NCBI RefSeq assembly: GCF_004359215.1
Contig: NC_090614.1
Coordinates: 1,310,385 to 1,374,384 of the forward strand
Direction of reading: 5' to 3'
Source of the DNA: Bremia lactucae
Taxonomy: Eukaryota; Oomycota; Peronosporomycetes; Peronosporales; Peronosporaceae
Length of the DNA: 64,000 nucleotides
The position numbers and the translations under genes are program-made. The notes under the pieces are model-generated. The model made no database searches, was not told the DNA's origin, and worked only from the letters and a program-made list of their open reading frames with translations. Below are positions 1 to 9,426 of this stretch, piece after piece (position 1 is the stretch's first letter; each line of letters starts with the position of its first letter).

Positions 1-345
1 TCCTGAATTCTTATCCATAAATAGGTATAGACCATTATGTCTATTTATTCCGCAGACTAATCAGCTGTAGAAGTAATCAAAGAGAGTTACAAGATAAGAT
101 AGATAAGAATTCATTTACATGTTTAGTATTAGTTTATAGCTAAGTCAGCATTTACAAAGATAGATTAAGAGACACTTAACTATATTAATACAGTTTTCAT
201 TTTACCCTCTTAAGTTAACTTGTCTTAAGAGAAGTCTTCCTCTATACGTACAGTGTACGTCACCTAACGAAAGGCACCACTCACAACTGAAGCAGTGTGA
301 AGTGGACTTGTACTGAAACAGTACAAGTCGTAGTGCCCCGTTACA
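1..345 (+). repeat. LTR of Ty3/gypsy family A, 3' part, cut by window start
   Basis: The sequence matches the reverse complement of the LTR at 49,025-49,474 and ends in the family terminus CCCCGTTACA at 345. It is not followed by the primer-binding sequence seen after 5' LTRs, so it is a 3' or solo LTR. An 11-bp perfect stem with a 3-nt loop (GACTTGTACTG/CAGTACAAGTC, 305-329) sits just before the terminus. Confidence 0.85.
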
Positions 346-405
346 GGGCACCTTTCGTTAGTACCAATCTTACTTACACTGATAATAATGTAGACAAAAA
401 AACTC
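341..405 (-). repeat. Remnant of family B LTR end, fused to the A LTR
   Basis: Directly after the family A terminus the sequence resembles the reverse complement of the 3' end of the family B LTR (compare 21,030-21,095): GGGCACCTTTC, then a diverged AGTAC block and TTACACTGAT. The two LTRs share the GTTACA/TGTAAC junction bases. The match is short and diverged. Confidence 0.45.
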
Positions 406-823
406 CGATACCTCACGTACACGACGTGCAAAATGAAGATTCTTTGTTGCTAAGCGGTCGCTTAAAGACTATACAGAGTTCTATGATTTCAACCCCGCCA
501 ATCGCTGCTAGACGCGCGAATGGGCTATTAGGGATGAGTCACTTTACACAGGTCTATATGTATCAAAATCGAGTTCCGGGTGACTTCTTCAGTAATAATG
601 CAAAGGGGCATATACGAAGCTTAATTTTACGCGATCGTAAGCAACACTGCTCGTTTGTTAAGGTTTGAGATCAATTTAGGCGGACATCATAAAAATGTCG
701 TTTTGTAATTGTCCATTAGGGTTTGGGTCTACCCCTTCAAATGCGGATTTGCTTCGTTAAGGAATAAATTAAAGCTGAATTTGACATATTAAGTTTCTAC
801 GTACAAATACTTCCTATAGTCCT
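406..823. other. Unassigned spacer
   Basis: I see no recognisable gene. One reading frame of about 120 codons crosses the LTR end into this stretch, starts at a non-ATG codon inside the LTR and resembles nothing I know, so I do not call it coding. Confidence 0.5.
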
Positions 824-2930
824 GTGGACGATAGATTTAGTCGTTGCATGATTGAAAGTGCCTGCTCACACTGCTGCTTGATTGATTGCTCAACAAGAAA
901 TTTCCGATTATTTCTGAGAAATGCGATCGTATTTAACAGATTGACAATTCATGATCCACTGCATTTGTCATTTCTCTTCGCAATGATGCTGACTGCTCTA
1001 GCCCTCGTTCTGCGATCATACCCCGCTTTGACGCATCTAGAAGAGAGTATGAGAGTAATCTCCGATTTTATTGGGCCACCCCGAAACCTCATCTGTAGTG
1101 AAGCGTGCCAATTTGGATCAATTCGACTATTGGAATGGCTCTGGAGTGTTTCGTGCACAACACCAAGTAAACGACTGCGCGGATGGTCCCTCGCTAATTA
1201 TTTGCGATCCGATGCAAATCACCACAATTGGCAATTTTGTAAGTCGCTTTATGTAGCGGTCAGCAGAGATGATTTGACCATGGTTAAATGGCTCTTTGCG
1301 CATTTTTCAAATTGTGTAGCCTCTGAGCGTTGTGTTGATGTCGCCATGCGCAATGGATATATAAGAGTGCTTTTCTTTTTATGGAGTCATCGTCTGTGTA
1401 TGAATGGCGCGAGTAGCCCACGAAATAGTGGAGAATTAAACAAAGACAACTTCGATCGGAAGCTCGAAAGCACTGTTTGCTTTCCTGAATCAATGTGGAC
1501 TCGTGAAGTAGTAATTGAAGCTGTCGAAAATGAACAATATATTGACTGTATCATGGAAGGTCTACCTTTTAACGAGAAATTTCGAGAAATTTCAGTCAAG
1601 CACGCACTAAAACTCGGAAAAATGGATCTTGCAAAGCAGATAATGCTTCCAGGGGAGTGCTTGCTCGATTATGTACTGGCTGTCCACAAGATTTAATGAT
1701 CGAGTGGATGAGTGCATGGGGATCTTGCAGCGTCGGCGATCCAACTCTTACATCGAATGAACATTTGCAGCTTGGAGGAGCCATGTACGGACTTCTAACC
1801 TCAGTCCATAATCTTGCTATCCCATTTGCAACTACCATTACCCGCAACATCGACAGCTTGTTTCATACAAGTACAGAACAGATTCAAAATGACACAACTG
1901 AGGTGAGGAATGAAGTTACTGCATCGGTGGTCGTCATATGGACAATTAGATATAGCAATCTCCACTGCCAAAGAACTCGAGAAATTAAAGATGTCATGGG
2001 TTGATAGTATAAAACATATAGATGCTATTGGAAAGCTCTGGACTGAAGTGGCTTTTAAATCATCCTCTTGCCAGTGAAGTGTGCGAACGAATAAGAAAGG
2101 AAAAGTCGATAGTTATGCTTACTTAGTAGGGCAGCTGAACGTGGGCATGTCGATGTCTTGCAGTTCCTCGTTGCCATAAACTTTTCGAAAGCACTTGATT
2201 ATCAAGCGATTTAGCACCGTGAAATGGCTCATTTCTAATTGTAATTTCAAAATACTAATAAGCCATGCAATCGACAAATGTGGCACTTACGGCCATCGAC
2301 AATTTCTGCAGGTTTTCCACGATTTCGATTAAATACAGACGCATAAGGCTGATAGAACTGATTTGATGCGCACTGAAGCGCCTGATTCGTGGCGCAACCT
2401 CACAGACGCTCCCATCCTTTTGGCGGCAATAAGTGGTCATATCGTTGTACTTGAATGCTTCTAAACAACCCGTTTCCAGCGGTGCGACCGCGGTGCGGTG
2501 GACAATGCCGCTAGCCAAGGCCACTTGGAAGTGATAGAGTGGCTGCATACGAATCGATCGGAAGGTTGTTCACGTTTGGCAATAAAAAACTTCTCTTATA
2601 GGTGTACGTCAAATTCTATGTGTCAGGCTGCCGAAAACGGTTATTTATCGATGGTCAAGCGACTGAATGCCAACATGCCCGAGTCGCATACAGCTCGAAC
2701 AATAAACTATGCAGTTCAGTATTGCCATCTCGACGTGGCAACGTAATTACGATCGCGCTTTTCTACACAATTTTTATTTGACTTAACTAATGGTAGCTTG
2801 CTTTCTGAGGCCAGCTTCAATTCGAGATACTGCTGTGGTTACATGCTTACGCCACTAATGTCTTCACATCGGATTTTGTGAGCTTCATTCGGTTAACGGT
2901 ATGCATGCCTATATTTATGAAAACTATTGA
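824..2930 (+). pseudogene. Degenerate ankyrin-repeat protein gene (oomycete family)
   Basis: This is a decayed copy of the intact-looking ankyrin-repeat gene at 55,094-57,049. Collinear similarity runs from a TCCGATTATTTCTG block near 903 to the shared stop region near 2,930 and on into the 3' flank. The first 290 codons are open and include ankyrin-like units such as LYVAVSRDDLTMVKWLFAHF. After about 1,690 the copy has a deletion with frame change (the segment after CLLDY is lost), followed by further frameshifts and stops near 2,000, 2,220 and 2,450. The unit MVKRLNANMPESHTAR survives near 2,655. It carries coding sequence upstream of the point where the 55-kb copy is cut by an LTR, so it preserves part of the lost 5' end. 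The true start is unknown, because the open frame begins at a GTG and the first in-frame ATG is near 848. A functional product is unlikely. Confidence 0.8.
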
Positions 2931-3632
2931 ACACTATGGTTTTTCGAGGAAGAAATTTTTGCACTTGAAACTGATTTTTTTGCGTAGGGACAAACGGTCT
3001 ATATATTTTTATTAAGCGCACGGGGCGCCACCGCTAATCAAATTTATTTCGTTTAAATCCCTTACAAAATTTGAAACAACTGTAGAAAATTTAGCTGTCG
3101 AAGAAAAAAACATCTATTTTAATCAATAGATTTTTCTTATAATCAATCGAATAACTCGAAAAGTCGATTAAAAAAGGACCACTAAAAGTGAAATTACTTG
3201 CGGATTTTTGCTACTTCGATGCAATCCAAATTTCGGGGATTGGATGCGGATCATTGGTCGGGCTGCCCTCGCTGTGCCGAAAAGAAAGGCCATTGTTGTA
3301 AAACGTATCAAAAAACACCTTTTCTTCAGATACCCTGCACACAAGAAAGTCAAAATACGGCCTACAGGCAAGATTTTAAAGTTCTTATTTGGCGCTACCA
3401 AAATTTTGTCGAAAAATACAGTAGTTCTGGAGTCAAAAATAAGAAACGGCCTACCTCTACTACTTTGTTATTAGCTGCGTTAAGAAAGATAGTGGCTTGT
3501 TTGCGGCTGCTGGCTGAACGCCTCTAAGTCAGAATCCATGCTGGAATAGACGATAATCACCTTTCCTGATGTACCGCACGGCATTCTTCCACGCAAATGG
3601 CCAATTTTTAGCTAGTACTGACACTCGTCTGA
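2931..3632. other. Unassigned stretch with ankyrin-gene 3' flank at left
   Basis: The first 110 bp resemble the 3' flank of the ankyrin gene at 57,050-57,150 (shared AAGCGCACGG...CACCGCTAA motif). The rest includes overlapping open frames of 88-109 codons at 3,198-3,527. I recognise none of them as a protein family and do not call them genes. Confidence 0.5.
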
Positions 3633-3693
3633 GGGGATGTAGCTCAAATGGTAGAGCGCTCGCTTAGCATGCCCGCAGATTGCTGCATCCTCA
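3633..3693 (+). pseudogene. Truncated tRNA-Ala(AGC)-like sequence
   Basis: The 5' half is a near-canonical tRNA-Ala. It has an acceptor strand GGGGATG, a D-arm/A-box TAGCTCAAATGGTAGAGC and an anticodon loop TTAGCAT with anticodon AGC. The 3' half is replaced: only about 15 bases separate the anticodon loop from a 3' acceptor strand CATCCTC, which pairs with the 5' strand apart from one G-U. This is followed by A and CCA. The variable loop and T arm (B box) are missing, so the total is 61 nt instead of about 73. It should not fold as a working tRNA. The CCA directly after the discriminator could be chance or a trace of a reverse-transcribed mature tRNA. Confidence 0.65.
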
Positions 3694-3759
3694 CCAGAAT
3701 GTCCAGCTGGCCCTCTAAACGAGGTTGCTAACGCTCCATTCCAACTTTCATGGCCATAG

Positions 3760-4165
3760 TCCTGCTGTCTAAATGAACCAACACCTTTTGTTCTATCAAG
3801 GTGAGCGAGTATTTTGGCACGTTAAGTTTGCGTTCGGTTCATCACGCATCGCCAGACGATCTTACCCCGTATGGCTCGCTGTGCCCTACCACAGCGAGAT
3901 CCACTACGATCGACTCTCCAGTCGACAAGGACTTTCGCACCCGAATGCACTAGGAGGGTCATCACCTGGTCATAGCCTCGTACCTGAGCGCTATAGACCA
4001 GCAGGGTTGAGTCCGAATTATCGATGACAGGCAGTTCCAGGACTGCTGGAACGAAAAAGACAGCTCGTTTGTCCTAACCATCATGCTTGACGAAAACATT
4101 TCCGAAGCGATGCGTGATCCGTATAATCCACAAATGGTTCGGTGCCCAATAGGTGCCCACGAAAA
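3760..4165 (-). mobile_element. Degenerate Ty3/gypsy pol fragment (protease-like, then RNase H-like)
   Basis: On the minus strand about 3,830-4,030 reads as a retroviral-type aspartic protease region, with YSAQVRGYD followed by LLVHSGA where the catalytic motif is normally (V)DSGA; the Asp is replaced. Next to it (about 4,110-4,160) lies a short match to the RNase H region of the E element near 51,040-51,075 (CCACAAATGGTTCG...CCCAATAGGTGC). The order and spacing are not those of an intact element, so this is a rearranged relic. Confidence 0.5.
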
Positions 4166-4320
4166 AATCAACTCCGTCAATCGTTTCAAGACACGATGGT
4201 TCGGTGCGCAAGGAGGCGTCATACTTAATTAGATATTCATATAATGAGTTCAGTGGTAGATAGAAGATCGTTACGTAGGAAACTAATTAAAATTAATATA
4301 GCTTTCCTTTTTTCTAATTA
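4166..4320 (+). repeat. Partial family B LTR
   Basis: Matches the middle of the family B LTR at 20,795-20,940, including CAATC..TCAAGACACGAT, TTCGGTGCGCAAGGAGGCG and GTTCAGTGGTAGATAGAA. Both ends are missing. Confidence 0.75.
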
Positions 4321-4495
4321 TGACCATTGCCCCCCGCCCCACCGAGGCGGATGCTTTGCTTGGCGCTCGCGACCAACACAGCAGCCAGAGCGAAACAGAC
4401 AGCGACAGCGACGGTAGCTGCACAGCCGGTAGCACAAGGCTATCGCTGCAATCCTTCTTACGAATCCCTACCGCCAACTTTTCATCCGAGTCCAT
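4320..4495. other. GC-rich island between two LTR fragments, unassigned
   Basis: Composition changes sharply to GC-rich between an AT-rich LTR B piece and an LTR A piece. The plus strand opens with ATG and an acidic Ser-rich N-terminus (MTIAPRPTEADALLGARDQ, then SETDSDSDG) that could be a captured first-exon fragment of a host gene. It reads into the LTR and I cannot identify it. Confidence 0.35.
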
Positions 4496-4900
4496 TTCGC
4501 ACTGCTTCAGTTGCGAGTGGTGCCCTACGTTAATTGACGTACACTGTACGTGCAGAGGAAGACTTCTCTTAAGGTAATTAGCTTGAGAGGGTAAAATGAA
4601 AACTGTAGTAAATATAATTAAGTGTCTCTTGTTATATCTTTGTAAATGCTAACTTAATTATAATTCTATACTAAACATGTAAATGAATCTCTATCTTATC
4701 TATAACTCTCTATTTGATTACTCCTACAGCTAATTAGTCTGCGGAATAAATAGGTATAAATGGTCTATACCTATTTATGGCCAAGAATTCTGAATATTAC
4801 TATATAAAGTAATATCCTCCAAATATTATCTACCTTTAAGATAATATATTAATTAACAACCTTTAAGTGTAAATTTCATGTAACGATACACCCCGTTACA
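4496..4900 (-). repeat. Family A LTR, lacking about 48 bp of its 3' end
   Basis: Matches 49,073-49,474 and ends on the right with the biological 5' terminus CCCCGTTACA (4,891-4,900). The left side is truncated against the GC-rich island. Its right neighbour is ankyrin-gene coding sequence. Confidence 0.85.
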
Positions 4901-5115
4901 GTTATGAAAAAGGACAAGTCGATTAAATGCTTACTTAGTACGGCAGCTGAAGGTGGGCATGTCGATGTCATGAAGTTCCTCAAAGAGCATGACCTTGCCG
5001 AAATGTTTTCGAAAGCGCTCGATCGTGCAATAATAGCAGGCCAACCTGGCTCCGTCAAATGGCTCATTTCTCATTATAAGTTCGATAGACGAATCTGTAA
5101 ATGTGCATGGTAGGC
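4901..5115 (+). pseudogene. Internal fragment of the ankyrin-repeat gene
   Basis: Seventy codons match residues about 340-410 of the 55-kb ankyrin protein, including CLLSTAAEGGHVDVMKFLKE and AIIAGQPGSVKWLISHYKF. The fragment begins at the LTR A terminus and loses similarity soon after the CKCAW stretch. It has neither start nor end of a gene and is a captured or broken copy. Confidence 0.8.
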
Positions 5116-5904
5116 ACATAGTACTTAGCATTTTAAAGAAAAATCTTGTGTAAGTTGCTGTATGTCTCACGCTCGAAATATCCGTCATCAGGTTTGCAGA
5201 GGTATGAAGGGTTTAGCTAGTATGAAGCGGGCTCCACAGCTAAGATTAATAGCTCCATAACTATTTTCGAAAATAAATATTTATTTTAATTTAAATGACC
5301 GCTCCTACTTAAATTATTACTTTCACAACTTTTTTGAGAAATAAAAAAATATATTCAGAAAATTGCTATATTCACACCCTTTTACCTTAAATTCACACCC
5401 TTTTTGACTTGGATTAGGTACACCCGCTTTCCTGTAATCAAACTTTTTATCGAATCATCTTAAAATCGATCGCGTGCAAAAGACGGCACGGCACCTTCAA
5501 ACTGCTCCCGGCTGGAGAAATAAACCTCTGGGAAAAAGAGCGTGTTATTGTGCGGTGATGGAGTGGATGAGAATGGCACAGGCAATCGCAAAGTAGATGT
5601 GAATGGCGCGGGAGGAGAAGAGTGGTGAGGGTGGTTACATTGTTTCAGAATAGAAACGGCGTAGTAAGCGGGAAGTGGTCATTAATGATATACAGATGGC
5701 TGCCCGGCGTTGACCTCAGTAATGATGTTGTTTCACCCCTTGTTTCACCCCTGAGAATATCCCATGCAACCAATCATAACTCCTAAATACATAAGGGCAA
5801 CGCATTTTGCTATGATTAGCCCCCAATCACGTGACCCACCTCCCTCGCACTGCAAATTCAAAATAAAATAGGGGAGAATTCGAGAAAAAAGGTGCGAATA
5901 TATT
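5116..5904. other. Unassigned AT-rich stretch
   Basis: No gene is recognised. Features include repeated 'attcacaccctttt' (near 5,370 and 5,390), 'ttcacccctt' twice (5,732-5,755) and a small imperfect inverted repeat (CCAATCATAAC / GCTATGATTAGC, 5,770-5,822). It may belong to the decayed inverted-repeat element described below. Confidence 0.4.
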
Positions 5905-5913
5905 AATTCCCTG

Positions 5914-5966
5914 ATTTTGAACTCGCAAACTAAAACTATTATTCCCACAACTTCTGTAAAGATATT
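5914..5966 (+). repeat. Left arm of inverted repeat
   Basis: About 80% match over roughly 53 bp to the reverse complement of 8,377-8,433. The shared core is CGCAAACTAAAA, followed by ACAACTTCTGTAAA. Confidence 0.65.
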
Positions 5967-6303
5967 AATATGAGATTTTTAATCCAGAATGCCGAATGGC
6001 CAATACACATTATAATTGACTAGCACATATTATGTTTCTATTAGCATTTGCTAGTACATATTTTATATTTTGGCTTTGATTGGCTAATACTAACTATGTT
6101 TTAAATACCACAATGTCCAAGGTATTCCTTGTCAACACAGAGGAGGCTTGTTCAGCTCCTTTTATATAGTATTAATATCGGACGTTCACATTAAACTTGA
6201 CAAAGGCACTTGCTACCTAAAATATTTTAAAACTGCTTCTCCACCAGTTCACCATCCTAAAACAGATTTAAAGGGCTCTTCAAAGCTGCACAAGAGTTTT
6301 CAT

Positions 6304-7066
6304 TTATCGAAGCGTGAGCGAGGCTCAAGGCTTTGTGGATGAGCGATTAGTCATCACACGAAAAGTCCGTGACGCGATGGCAAGCCCACAGGATAGACAA
6401 AAACAATATGCGGACCAACAATGGACGCTTAAAAGTGGGAACAGTACTATTAAGTACTTAAAAATGGAATTTCGGTACTACCTGGAGATACTACGAAGTT
6501 ATTGTCGCGTTTCATTGGGCCTTGCGGTAGTAGAAGAGGTCAGAGACCTAAATTATAGGCTCATACTTCCCCCGTATACATGACTACGCACTTCGTATTT
6601 TACGTGGGTCGTCTGAAACGGTATGTTGATCCAGAAGAGATCACATATCCCCATCCACCTAAGGAAACCGATGGTGACGCCAACTGTGAGTCAATTGTCG
6701 ATCGGGTGAGGGGGGCGGTGAAGGTAAAAAAACTTTCAGGTGCATGACTCCTCCCAGCACGATAAGAACTCAGAGAGCGAGAGGTATCACGCGCGTAATG
6801 CGTGTCCCTTAGCATCGACTTCATCAGGATGTCAAGTCGAAGTTTCCGGCGTTTATAACCCGGACGATCCTTCGCGCGGACATCTTGAAGATCCGAGGTC
6901 AGTCCAAGACTTGACTAGCGAGATCCGCAAAACGTCGTTCAACAGTGCTTAACGCTGCGACTGAACGGACGCGGCTAAGACAGCCGCGAGAATATGGGCG
7001 AGATCGCCACTCATATGGGGCACATCCTGCACTGATGGATGCGAGTGGGAACCAACGCTTTTTGTT
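6304..7066 (+). pseudogene. Ty3/gypsy family C: integrase C-terminus and chromodomain relic
   Basis: The reading VSEAQGFVDERLVITRKVR followed by DRQKQYADQQ is the C-terminal stretch of gypsy integrases. After a deleted stretch, FYVGRLKRYVDPEEITYP (about 6,595-6,650) continues the same region in another frame. Near 7,030-7,065 comes LMDASGNQRFLLEG, the lead-in to a chromodomain, whose body is missing. Several frame changes show it is dead. It runs toward the putative LTR at 7,563 with a reverse-strand reading frame in between. Confidence 0.65.
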
Positions 7067-7089
7067 GGAAGGTTGCTTGCCCATCGCTC

Positions 7090-7443
7090 CTAAGTATCAG
7101 ATCCTCGTCCAGTCGAGAGGATGTTTGGAGCAGTGAGAGTAGTTTGGATGGGCAATAAAGCGCTATCATCCTTCTTCATTAGCTCGCTGTACTCATCGCT
7201 ACTATTAGGTGATGGCAGCGGTGTCGACTCATTGTAGTCAACAATGAGCGACGGATCTACATCCTCACTGTGAAAGTGGGATGGATCGTTAAGCCCAGTT
7301 GGTGCGATAGCAGCAGTGGCTGTCGACGTTGTAACTGTGGCGTTGGGCGACGGCGGCGTGCTAACGCGGCGCATGCGCTTTGTTTGTTGTTGAGTGGGTG
7401 TTTTTGCAGACGACCCACAAACATTGCCCCTTTTACGTGGCAT
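7090..7443 (-). CDS. Antisense reading frame in gypsy family C (Ser/Pro-rich)
   Basis: From an ATG at 7,443 the minus strand encodes 117 residues. It has a basic N-terminus (MPRKRG, then KRMRR), a Ser/Thr/Pro-rich middle and an acidic stretch (SEDVDPSLIVDYNE, NSSDEYSEL). I know no family for it. It lies in antisense between the family C integrase/chromodomain relic and the putative LTR, the same relative place and direction as reverse-strand frames in families A, B and D. Low-complexity composition and the decayed neighbours leave open that it is a truncated remnant. The frame is also open 5' of the ATG for 63 codons, which look non-coding. Confidence 0.45.
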   Translation of the reverse strand: MPRKRGNVCGSSAKTPTQQQTKRMRRVSTPPSPNATVTTSTATAAIAPTGLNDPSHFHSEDVDPSLIVDYNESTPLPSPNSSDEYSELMKKDDSALLPIQTTLTAPNILSTGRGSDT

Positions 7444-7562
7444 ATTCGGCTCCGTGTAAGACAGGTAGTAAGAATGAATGAGAGCACTAAGCGGCGCGCA
7501 AAGCAGCTCGCTATTCCTCTGTCCTCGTTGACGAATTTGCAAACTGTGGGTGTAATTCACAT

Positions 7563-7939
7563 TGTGACCCACCCTTGTGTATGTGATGTCCCTGAGGGCA
7601 ATCACATTAGCGTAGATGACGGCTAGCGTCATCCGTTATGCGAGATATCTAGAAAGATATGCTCGCAATACATATTAGTGATATCTACAGGGATGACATA
7701 TTAGAATTGGTTAGAAATATGTATTTATATTATATGTGATTAAATACAAACCACTTCCTACTGTTTAAGTGCGCACGAGGAGCCGGATTACTGCTCCCGT
7801 GAGGACAAGTTTATCAAAGTACTTAGTGCGTTGGGTGAGGTCGCTAAGTCCGTGAGAGAAGTCGGTCAAACCGCTTCCTTGCTGTGCTAGGGTGTGTGCT
7901 TAAGTAGAGCGTGGTCGCATTAAGACGTGCCCGCCTACA
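7563..7939 (+). repeat. Candidate LTR of gypsy family C
   Basis: Begins TGTGACCCACCC and probably ends ...CCGCCTACA, followed by ATTTTTGGCAACAG, which could be a primer-binding region. It follows family C pol in the expected order. There is no second copy in the window to confirm the boundaries. Confidence 0.35.
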
Positions 7940-8376
7940 ATTTTTGGCAACAGATTTTCAGAACGATTTTGATGAAATGGAAAATCTGATGAGTTGGGAA
8001 AGCAATGAACCAATTCCAGTAACCAACTGGTTTGCTTCTCCTGAGCGCGCTATTCTTGCAGCCATATGATATTCAAGGCCAGTAATGAAGATGGATCCGA
8101 AACCCATTTCATGCCATACACCAAATTAGCAAAACGTAAGGTATTAACACTTTTGCATATCAACAGTGACCACTTGCAAGCTGTTCAGCTGCAGGCTGGT
8201 GCAAAGTTACCTCGGGTTGATGCAATTTGGCAGTACCACTCTACCAGTGAGAAACGCGATTTTTAACTAGCTCAGATCCAGGACAAGCTTTAGTAATAGA
8301 CCATATATTTTTCCTTCAAAAAGTTTTTCGATACTTTATTAATGCTACATATATTTTTGCCGTTGTGATAACAATC
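7940..8376. other. Unassigned stretch with a broken reading frame
   Basis: An acidic frame (NDFDEMENLMSWESNEPIPV) near 7,957-8,065 stops and continues in another frame to about 8,265. I do not recognise it. It may be a gag or transposase remnant. Confidence 0.35.
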
Positions 8377-8466
8377 AATATATTTACAGAAGTTGTAAGA
8401 ATCACAATTTTAGTTTGCGGATATAAAATTATAGATTTTAAAAAAAGTTGTGGGAGTAATGATTTA
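8377..8466 (-). repeat. Right arm(s) of inverted repeat
   Basis: The reverse complement matches 5,914-5,966 (inner) and 5,305-5,335 (outer). It lies directly upstream of the zinc-finger gene and could overlap its promoter. Confidence 0.55.
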
Positions 8467-8624
8467 TGAAGGAGGAGTTGTTTAAATTTAAATTAAAAAA
8501 TATTTTAAAGAATAGTTATGGGGATATCAATTTTAGTTGTGGGCAGATCAATTTCCACGATTTACCATCAATAAATCGATTTTTTTGTGCTCGGATAAGT
8601 ACGACTACCAGACCAATTTTAATC

Positions 8625-9182
8625 ATGAACCAAAGTCCAAGTCGCCGTCGCAGTTTGTCGCGAGGTCGACGCCTTCGTAGCCACAACCGGCGCTTTATCA
8701 AGCGTAGCCGCAGCCTCACGAACAAAAGCTCTCGAAGCAATAGCTCCAATTGCGATCGTTGTTCAAAAAGTGCGGAAAGGCATGTGGCAAAACACGAGAA
8801 ATATGTTAAAACAAAGAAAAAAGAAAAATTACACGAGAAAAAGAGCAAACGCAAGAAACAGCACGAATCTGCGCCGACTGTTAAAGCTACTGTGACGACA
8901 ATGGCGGTACAAGAAGTAAGCAACGATGTAAGCAAGCAGACGACCAGCTTGATGCCCGTTGATGCGCGAAACTTTTTTGAGCAGCTACAAAGGCAGGAAG
9001 CGGCGAAAATGCCCGTTGGAACAGTACATGCTCGAGGTCTTCCTGCACCTGTGTCATTGACAGCCCTCTCGTCCTTAGACAAGTGGGAATGTAGCAAAGC
9101 TGGTTGTGGCCATTTGAATTTTAAGCACGCCCCGGCTTGCAATAAATGTGGCGCCATGAAGCGAATGACCGAGTGGCGATAG
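8625..9182 (+). CDS. RanBP2-type zinc finger, RS-rich protein
   Basis: The product is 185 residues. The N-terminus is Arg/Ser-rich (MNQSPSRRRSLSRGRRLRS), then a Lys-rich segment (about 65-90), a spacer, and at residues about 158-182 a RanBP2-type zinc ribbon with the pattern W-x-C-x4-C-x3-N-x6-C-x2-C (WECSKAGCGHLNF...CNKCG). Such fingers bind single-stranded RNA or ubiquitin. With the RS stretch the layout resembles ZRANB2-like splicing factors, so a nuclear RNA-processing role is a reasonable inference, not shown. I chose the ATG at 8,625 because the frame upstream (from 8,466) is AT-rich, lies in repeat sequence and has no family character. The PH-domain gene follows 245 bp downstream on the same strand. 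No intron is needed. Confidence 0.8.
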   Translation: MNQSPSRRRSLSRGRRLRSHNRRFIKRSRSLTNKSSRSNSSNCDRCSKSAERHVAKHEKYVKTKKKEKLHEKKSKRKKQHESAPTVKATVTTMAVQEVSNDVSKQTTSLMPVDARNFFEQLQRQEAAKMPVGTVHARGLPAPVSLTALSSLDKWECSKAGCGHLNFKHAPACNKCGAMKRMTEWR

Positions 9183-9426
9183 AACTTCATAAGATGCCAC
9201 CTGTAGCTGTCAAAATACGAAATTTAGACAATTTGTCCTTAAAGTGTTCAAAAACGTTACATGTGGCTTGGAGGAAAAAAACAACGAGTCGATCGAATGA
9301 TATAATTTCAAAGGTTCATAGGTCGGATATAAAGATATACAAGAAAAATCCATGTCAAAAAATTGGCAAATCACAAAACCCGTCGAACTTAGCGCCCCCT
9401 TGTGCCTTACTTTCGAACTTTACAGC

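Larger units (their letters stand above)
5305..8466. mobile_element. Possible decayed DNA transposon bounded by nested inverted repeats
   Basis: An outer pair (about 5,305-5,335 against 8,438-8,466, motif ATTACT-CCACAACTTTTTT) and an inner pair (5,914-5,966 against 8,377-8,433) are inverted with respect to each other. No transposase is recognised inside; instead the interval holds gypsy family C sequence. A truncated element later invaded by a retrotransposon is one reading, and subterminal repeats shared by chance rearrangement is another. Confidence 0.3.

Noticed and set aside
297..668. 123-codon frame at the left LTR edge
   Set aside because: Starts at a non-ATG codon inside the LTR, has no family resemblance and crosses an LTR-LTR junction.
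3198..3527. 109-codon plus-strand frame with CPRCAEKKGHCC
   Set aside because: The Cys spacing hints at a zinc site, but overlapping frames on both strands are equally open and there is no family match, so it was kept only as unassigned sequence.
8516..9190. 224-codon reading frame on the minus strand
   Set aside because: It is the antisense shadow of the RS/Lys-rich zinc-finger gene. Its Leu/Arg/Phe-rich composition is what reversed AAA/CGT-rich codons give.
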